This document shows, piece after piece, positions 58,446 to 64,000 of a stretch of 64,000 bases of DNA. This DNA comes from an uncultured Alphaproteobacteria bacterium. GTDB lineage: Bacteria > Pseudomonadota > Alphaproteobacteria > HIMB59 > GCA-002718135. Each line of letters begins with the position of its first letter. The stretch's first letter is position 1. The DNA lies in NCBI GenBank assembly GCA_902561355.1, contig CACEPG010000003.1:18287-82286 (forward strand). Direction: 5' to 3'. The notes beneath the pieces were generated by a model. The model worked only from the letters and a program-made list of their open reading frames with translations. It ran no database searches and was not told the origin of the DNA. Position numbers and translations under genes: made by a program.

Positions 58446-59891
58446 ATGTTAAAATTTACTGAAATAACAAAGGAAAATCCATCAAAAAAAACTTCTAAGA
58501 ATAGGTTAAAGGATTTCAATGAAATATACTTAAATTATTCTAAACAAAAAGCTGAAGAACAAGCTTCAAGGTGTTCTCAATGCGGAGTCCCCTTTTGTCA
58601 AGTTCATTGTCCTTTACATAATAACATACCTGATTGGTTAAAACTTGCTGCGGAAGATAGGCTTAAAGAAGCTTATCATGTTTCAAGTGAAACTAACAAC
58701 ATGCCAGAAATTTGTGGAAGAATATGCCCACAAGATAGATTGTGTGAAGGGAATTGTGTTATCGAACAATCAGGACATGGAACAGTAACAATTGGTTCTA
58801 TTGAAAAATTTATTACTGATTCAGCGTGGGAAAAAGGTTGGATAAAAAAAATTTTACCTGCAAAAGAAAAAAAGCAATCAGTTGGAATTATTGGTTCTGG
58901 CCCCGCTGGATTAGCTGCAGCTGAAGAATTAAGAAAAGCCGGATATCAAATTACTATTTACGATCGATACGATAGACCTGGTGGACTTTTAATATATGGA
59001 ATTCCTAACTTCAAATTAGAAAAATATGTTGTTGAGAGAAGAACACAAAGATTAATTGAAAGTGGAATAAACTTTGAATTAAATTGCAATGTTGGAATAG
59101 ATAAATCTTTTTCTGAAATTAAAGAAAAACATCATGCAATTTTAATTGCTACTGGCGTATATAAAGCTAGAGAAATTGATTTAAATTATGAAAAATTTCC
59201 AAACGTCTTACCAGCTTTGGAATATTTAATTGCTAGTAATAAAGTTGGTTTAAAAGATTATATTCCTGATTATAGTAATGGAAGATTAACTGCTGAAAAC
59301 AAAAATGTAGTTGTAGTGGGTGGCGGTGATACTGCTATGGATTGTGTTAGAACAGCTGTACGTCAGAAGGCTAAATCTGTTAAATGTTTATATAGAAGAG
59401 ATCAGAATAATATGCCAGGCTCACAACGTGAAGTTAATAATGCAATTGAAGAAGGAATTGATTTTAATTGGTTAACACTTCCTACTGAATATCTAGGTAA
59501 AGATAAAGTTTCACAAGTTAAAATTGTTAAAATGCAACTTGGCTCTCCTGATGAATCAGGAAGAAGAAGTCCTGAAATTAAAAAGGGTAGTGAAAAATTG
59601 ATTGATTCTGATCTAATTATTGAAGCTCTTGGATTTGAGCCAGAAAATTTACCAATTATGTTTAATGATACTTCTCTTAATATTACAAGATGGGGAACCA
59701 TAAAGATAAATTATAAAAATATGATGACCTCTTTAGATGGTGTGTTTGCAGCTGGAGATATTGTTAGAGGCGCAAGTTTAGTTGTTTGGGGAATTCGAGA
59801 TGGAAGAGATGCAGCGGAAAATATTAAACAATACCTCTCCAATAAAAAAAACCTCAATTTAGTGTCTTCAAAAAGAGTAGTAAATGAATAA
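58446..59891 (+). CDS. gltD: Glutamate synthase small subunit
   Basis: 481-residue GltD. The N-terminal Fe-S region has CSQCGVPFCQVHCPLHNNIPDW and CGRICPQDRLCEGNC. Two dinucleotide-binding folds follow: FAD at GIIGSGPAGLAAAEEL and NADPH at VVVVGGGDTAMDC. It passes electrons from NADPH to GltB. I use the ATG at 58446; a TTG three codons upstream is in frame. The gene order gltD-gltB, with an 8-base overlap, is the reverse of that in E. coli. Confidence 0.95.
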   Translation: MLKFTEITKENPSKKTSKNRLKDFNEIYLNYSKQKAEEQASRCSQCGVPFCQVHCPLHNNIPDWLKLAAEDRLKEAYHVSSETNNMPEICGRICPQDRLCEGNCVIEQSGHGTVTIGSIEKFITDSAWEKGWIKKILPAKEKKQSVGIIGSGPAGLAAAEELRKAGYQITIYDRYDRPGGLLIYGIPNFKLEKYVVERRTQRLIESGINFELNCNVGIDKSFSEIKEKHHAILIATGVYKAREIDLNYEKFPNVLPALEYLIASNKVGLKDYIPDYSNGRLTAENKNVVVVGGGDTAMDCVRTAVRQKAKSVKCLYRRDQNNMPGSQREVNNAIEEGIDFNWLTLPTEYLGKDKVSQVKIVKMQLGSPDESGRRSPEIKKGSEKLIDSDLIIEALGFEPENLPIMFNDTSLNITRWGTIKINYKNMMTSLDGVFAAGDIVRGASLVVWGIRDGRDAAENIKQYLSNKKNLNLVSSKRVVNE

Positions 59892-62800
59892 TATTATTAA
59901 AAATTGGGAAAAAAATAAAAATTTTTTAAAACAAAATCATATTTACAATGATCTAGATGAACATTCCTCTTGTGGGGTTGGATTAATAGCATCTTTAGAT
60001 GGTGAGCCTAATCAGGAAGTTGTGCAGATGGGCGTTCAAGCTCTTAAATGTTTATACCATCGGGGAGCAGTTGATGCAGATGGAAAAACAGGAGATGGAG
60101 CTGGTATTCAGTTAAGCATACCAAATGATTTTTTTATTGATAAAATTGAAAGAACAGGACAGAAACCTAATAATTTACCATTTGCTGTTGGAATGATTTT
60201 TCTTCCAAGGACTGACTTTGTTGCCCAAGAAAAATCTCGTTCTATAGTAGAATCAGAAATTATTAGAGGAGGTTTCAAAATTTTTGGTTGGCGACACGTT
60301 CCTATAAACTCTTCAATAATTGGAGAAAAAGCAAAAGCAACTAGACCCGAAATAGAACAAATTTTAGTTTCTAATGATAAGTATGAAAGAAAAAGTGAAT
60401 TAGATAAGCAATTATATATTGTAAGAAAAAGAATTGAAAAAGAAATTAGCAAACAAAATATTTCTAATTTTTATATATGTTCCTTATCTTCACAATCAAT
60501 AGTTTATAAAGGAATGTTTCTAGCTGAACAGCTTTCAAATTTTTACCCAGATATACAAAATAAAAATTTTATTTCAAGATTTGCAGTTTATCATCAAAGA
60601 TACTCAACGAACACATTTCCTACTTGGTCATTAGCACAACCATTTAGAGTAATTGCTCATAATGGTGAAATAAATACCCTTAAAGGGAACAAAAATTGGA
60701 TGACTGCTCATGAACCAAGGTTATTTCATAACAATTTTAAAAACTCTATTAATGACTTAAAACCAATAATTGATGATGATGCATCAGACTCAGCAGCTTT
60801 AGACGCAACTATAGAATTATTAGTAAAATCTAACAGATCTCTTCCAATGGCAAAGATTTTAACTATTCCTGAAGCTTGGGCTCATAGACGGGATTTTTCA
60901 AAAAAATTAAAAAATTTATATGCATATGCTACTGCAGTAATGGAACCATGGGATGGACCTGCTGCAATTTGTGGAGCACAAGACGAATGGGCAATAGCAG
61001 GTATGGATAGAAATGGACTAAGACCTCTTAGATATATTTTAACCGAAAAATATTTAATTACTGGCTCTGAAACAGGAATGGTTGAATTAAATGAAGAAGA
61101 TGTAATTGAACGAGGAAGAGTCGGCCCTGGTCAGATGATAGCTATAAATTTTGATCAAAAGAAATTTTATTCAGATTCTGAAATTAAAAAATACTTGTCA
61201 GAAATGAAACCTTTTGGAAATTGGACAAAAAAAACTACACATATAGATAAACTAGTCCAGTCAGTTGATGAGGAGTTTAGGGAAATTGATTCAGAAAATT
61301 TAAGAAAAAGAATGACTTCTTTTGCATGGTCTATGGAAGATATTGAATTAATACTTCATCCAATGATTACAGAAAAAAAAGAAGCAACAGGATCTATGGG
61401 AGACGACGCTCCTTTAGCTGTACTTTCATCAAACTACAGAGGATTACATCATTTTTTTAGACAAAATTTTAGCCAAGTAACAAATCCCCCAGTCGATTCA
61501 TTGAGAGAAAGAGTAGTGATGAGTCTAAGAACTAGAATTGGTAATTTAAGCAATATACTTGATGAAGATGAAAATCAATGTGATCATCTACAATTAAGCT
61601 CACCTGTATTATCTATCAATCAATTTAAAACAATGCGTCAATATATGAAAGATTCCGTAAAAATCATTGATACAACTATGGATATAAATGATGAAAATAA
61701 TTCTTTTGAAAAAACTTTAGAATTTTTAAATAAGGAAGCTGAAGAAGCTGTTCGTGAAGGCTATGTTCATATTATTTTATCAGATAAAAATTTATCAAAA
61801 GACAATGTAGCTCTGCCAATGATATTGGTAACAAGTTCAATTCATAGTCATCTTATAAAAAATAATCTTAGAACATTTATTTCATTAAATGTTCAGTCTG
61901 CAGAATGTCTTGATATTCATTATTTTGCAGTTTTAATTGGAGTTGGAGCTACGAGTATAAACGCTTATATGGCACAACAAGCGATTGCAGAAAGTCATAA
62001 AAAAGGTTTGTTCCAAAATTTAACTTATGAGCAGTGTGTTGAGAGATATATAAATTCTATAAACAACGGTTTACTAAAAGTTATGAGTAAAATGGGAATT
62101 TCAGTAATTAATTCATATCGAGGTGGATGTAATTTCGAAGCTATAGGACTAAGTAGAAATTTAATGAAAAAATATTTTCCATCAATGAGTTCAAAAATTT
62201 CAGGTATTGGCTTAAGTGGGATTGAAAAAAAATCATTAATAGCACATAACAAAGCTTATGAGTCAAATTTAATTACTTTGCCAATAGGTGGTTTTTATAA
62301 ATATAGATTTGGTGGAGAAAAACATTCTTTTGAAGCACAATCAATTCATATGCTCCAAAGCGCAGTTGGAAACAACAACTTTTCATTATATAAAAAATAT
62401 TCTTCAATAATTGATAACTCACCCCCAATTAATATTCGTGATTTATTGGGGTATAGAAGCAAAGAAAAAAAAATAAAAATTAACAATATCCAATCTTCTC
62501 ATGAGATTAGAAAGCGATTGGTTGCTCCTGGAATATCTCTTGGTGCGCTTAGCCCAGAAGCGCATGAAACTTTATCAATTGCAATGAATAGAATTGGTGC
62601 AAAATCTGATTCTGGTGAAGGAGGAGAAGATGCTGATCGTTTTAAACTTAGAGCTAATGGAGATAATGCATCTTCTAGAATAAAACAAATAGCAAGTGGT
62701 AGATTTGGTGTAACAGCCGAATATTTAAATAATTGTGATGAAATTGAGATTAAAATTGCACAAGGAGCAAAACCAGGAGAAGGTGGTCAGTTACCAGGTG

Positions 62801-64000
62801 GAAAAGTTACGGGTTTGATTGCTAAACTTAGACATTCAACAAAAGGGGTAACTCTTATAAGTCCGCCTCCTCACCATGATATTTATTCTATAGAAGATTT
62901 AGCTCAATTAATTTATGATTTAAAACAAATCAATCCAAGAGCTAAAGTATGCGTTAAACTTGTTGCGCAATCAGGTATTGGGACTGTTGCCGCGGGTGTT
63001 GCAAAAGCAAAAGCTGATACTATTCTGATTTCAGGACATAGTGGAGGAACAGGAGCTAGTCCTCAAACAAGTATTAAGTTTGCAGGTCTCCCATGGGAAT
63101 TAGGCTTAAGTGAAGTTCATCAAGTTTTATCTTTAAATAATTTAAGGGATAAAGTTATTCTAAGAACTGATGGAGGATTAAAAACAGGTAAAGATATTGT
63201 TATTGCTGCAATGTTAGGTGCAGAAGAATATGGCATTGGAACAGCAAGCTTAGTAGCTATGGGTTGTATTATGGTAAGGCAATGTCATTCTAATACTTGT
63301 CCTGTAGGAGTATGTTCTCAAGATAAAAAATTACGTGAAAAATTTTCAGGAACTCCTGAAAAAGTCATAAATTTATTCACATTCATAGCAGAAGAAGTTA
63401 GAGAAATTTTATCTTCGCTAGGTTTTAAGTCATTGGATGAAGTAGTAGGTAGGGCAGATCTTTTATACCAGTTAAATAGAGGCAGCTCAGATTTAGATGA
63501 TTTAGATTTAAATCCTATAATACAAACGATTGATTCTTCCATAGGAAAGTATGATGATAAAAAAAATCATATTAATAAAGTTGCTGATAGTTTAGATAAA
63601 AAAATAATTAATGATTCAACAAGCTTATTTAAAAATCAAGAAAAAATTAATTTAAATTATAATATTCAAAATACAGATAGAGCAATAGGAACACGTTTTG
63701 CATCGGAAGTAACAACAAAGCTTGGTATGAATGTTCTAGACGAAGATCAGGTTATAGTAAATTTAAATGGTTCAGCTGGACAATCATTAGGAGCATTTAG
63801 TGTAAAAGGAACAACTTTAAAAGTATCAGGTGACGCTAATGATTATGTTGGCAAGGGTCTTTCTGGTGGAAAAATAATTATTAAACCAAAACAATCTTCA
63901 AAATTAAAAACAAATGAAAATGTTATAATAGGTAACACTGTTTTATACGGTGCTACTAGTGGCACATTATATGCTGCTGGTATTGCAGGAGATCGTTTTT
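59884..64000 (+). CDS. gltB: Glutamate synthase large subunit (3' end outside window)
   Basis: Open frame of about 1372 codons running off the window end, roughly nine tenths of a normal GltB. The start ATG overlaps the gltD stop. A propeptide of 29 residues precedes Cys30 in EHSSCGVGL, the nucleophile of the glutaminase domain. The FMN/synthase domain and the 3Fe-4S cysteines follow (VRQCHSNTCPVGVC, near 63280-63315). The GXGXG beta-helix begins just before the end (SGGKIII). With GltD it makes glutamate from 2-oxoglutarate and glutamine. Confidence 0.96.
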   Translation, partial: MNNIIKNWEKNKNFLKQNHIYNDLDEHSSCGVGLIASLDGEPNQEVVQMGVQALKCLYHRGAVDADGKTGDGAGIQLSIPNDFFIDKIERTGQKPNNLPFAVGMIFLPRTDFVAQEKSRSIVESEIIRGGFKIFGWRHVPINSSIIGEKAKATRPEIEQILVSNDKYERKSELDKQLYIVRKRIEKEISKQNISNFYICSLSSQSIVYKGMFLAEQLSNFYPDIQNKNFISRFAVYHQRYSTNTFPTWSLAQPFRVIAHNGEINTLKGNKNWMTAHEPRLFHNNFKNSINDLKPIIDDDASDSAALDATIELLVKSNRSLPMAKILTIPEAWAHRRDFSKKLKNLYAYATAVMEPWDGPAAICGAQDEWAIAGMDRNGLRPLRYILTEKYLITGSETGMVELNEEDVIERGRVGPGQMIAINFDQKKFYSDSEIKKYLSEMKPFGNWTKKTTHIDKLVQSVDEEFREIDSENLRKRMTSFAWSMEDIELILHPMITEKKEATGSMGDDAPLAVLSSNYRGLHHFFRQNFSQVTNPPVDSLRERVVMSLRTRIGNLSNILDEDENQCDHLQLSSPVLSINQFKTMRQYMKDSVKIIDTTMDINDENNSFEKTLEFLNKEAEEAVREGYVHIILSDKNLSKDNVALPMILVTSSIHSHLIKNNLRTFISLNVQSAECLDIHYFAVLIGVGATSINAYMAQQAIAESHKKGLFQNLTYEQCVERYINSINNGLLKVMSKMGISVINSYRGGCNFEAIGLSRNLMKKYFPSMSSKISGIGLSGIEKKSLIAHNKAYESNLITLPIGGFYKYRFGGEKHSFEAQSIHMLQSAVGNNNFSLYKKYSSIIDNSPPINIRDLLGYRSKEKKIKINNIQSSHEIRKRLVAPGISLGALSPEAHETLSIAMNRIGAKSDSGEGGEDADRFKLRANGDNASSRIKQIASGRFGVTAEYLNNCDEIEIKIAQGAKPGEGGQLPGGKVTGLIAKLRHSTKGVTLISPPPHHDIYSIEDLAQLIYDLKQINPRAKVCVKLVAQSGIGTVAAGVAKAKADTILISGHSGGTGASPQTSIKFAGLPWELGLSEVHQVLSLNNLRDKVILRTDGGLKTGKDIVIAAMLGAEEYGIGTASLVAMGCIMVRQCHSNTCPVGVCSQDKKLREKFSGTPEKVINLFTFIAEEVREILSSLGFKSLDEVVGRADLLYQLNRGSSDLDDLDLNPIIQTIDSSIGKYDDKKNHINKVADSLDKKIINDSTSLFKNQEKINLNYNIQNTDRAIGTRFASEVTTKLGMNVLDEDQVIVNLNGSAGQSLGAFSVKGTTLKVSGDANDYVGKGLSGGKIIIKPKQSSKLKTNENVIIGNTVLYGATSGTLYAAGIAGDRF

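Overview
The window is a dense, strongly AT-rich stretch of chromosome from a streamlined alphaproteobacterium. Gene content and order point to a free-living marine lineage of the SAR11/Pelagibacterales or HIMB59 type: a dnaA-dnaN-recF-gyrB block, RegB/RegA and ChvG/ChvI two-component systems, a fabI-fabB-fabA locus, divergent mutM/ubiE, and almost no intergenic DNA. The lineage is inferred from synteny and base composition only. The genetic code is standard (TGA is a stop, TGG is Trp), and TTG is a frequent start codon. No tRNA, rRNA, CRISPR array, insertion sequence, prophage or restriction system is visible. This is a core housekeeping region, and I see no clear undescribed multi-gene system in it.

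Layout. 1-5082 (+): miaB (5' end outside the window), ybeZ/phoH, ybeY, corC-like, lnt, trmB. 5083-5172 holds a putative promoter and a strong intrinsic-terminator hairpin just ahead of nusA. 5173-13370 (+): nusA, infB, rbfA, truB, rpsO, pnp, a glycerophosphodiester phosphodiesterase. 13371-17435 (-): ubiE, an orphan ThiF/MoeB-type E1 enzyme, fabA, fabB, fabI (in order of transcription). 17441-27589 (+): mutM, rpsT, dnaA, dnaN, recF, gyrB, regB, regA, and a family 2 glycosyltransferase with a duplicated membrane module. 27740-29999 (-): an ABC ATPase without a visible permease and an O-antigen ligase/polymerase-like protein. 30033-32897 (+): polA and a 39-codon ArfA-like ORF. 32894-36899 (-): nrdA, nrdB, glutaredoxin, with an NrdR-box-like operator upstream of nrdA. 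37199-44506 (+): chvI, chvG, ahcY, metK, tsaE, an amgK-like kinase, a murU-like nucleotidyltransferase, trxA. 44501-57356 (-): an unbroken 15-gene run in which no gap exceeds 2 bp (rnd, kdsD, lptC, lptA, lptB, aroA, cmk, rpsA, ihfB, pyrF, trpF, trpB, trpA, accD, folC). 57425-64000 (+): an NDUFA9-like NAD(P)-binding protein, gltD and gltB (3' end outside the window).

How the genes work together. The window covers translation and RNA decay, replication initiation and clamp loading, dNTP supply, unsaturated fatty acid synthesis, LPS precursor synthesis and export, the methionine/SAM cycle, the end of tryptophan synthesis, and GOGAT ammonium assimilation. Two sensor-kinase pairs provide redox and envelope signalling.

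The most interesting points are small ones: a terminator-type hairpin in the nusA leader, with rimP and ylxR missing from their usual places; a MutM whose zinc finger has lost three of four cysteines; a minimal ArfA-like rescue factor; a perfect inverted repeat in the dnaA leader; an NrdR box overlapping a second dyad; a duplicated glycine-rich membrane repeat in a glycosyltransferase; loss of addAB from between murU and trxA; and a short-form AhcY.
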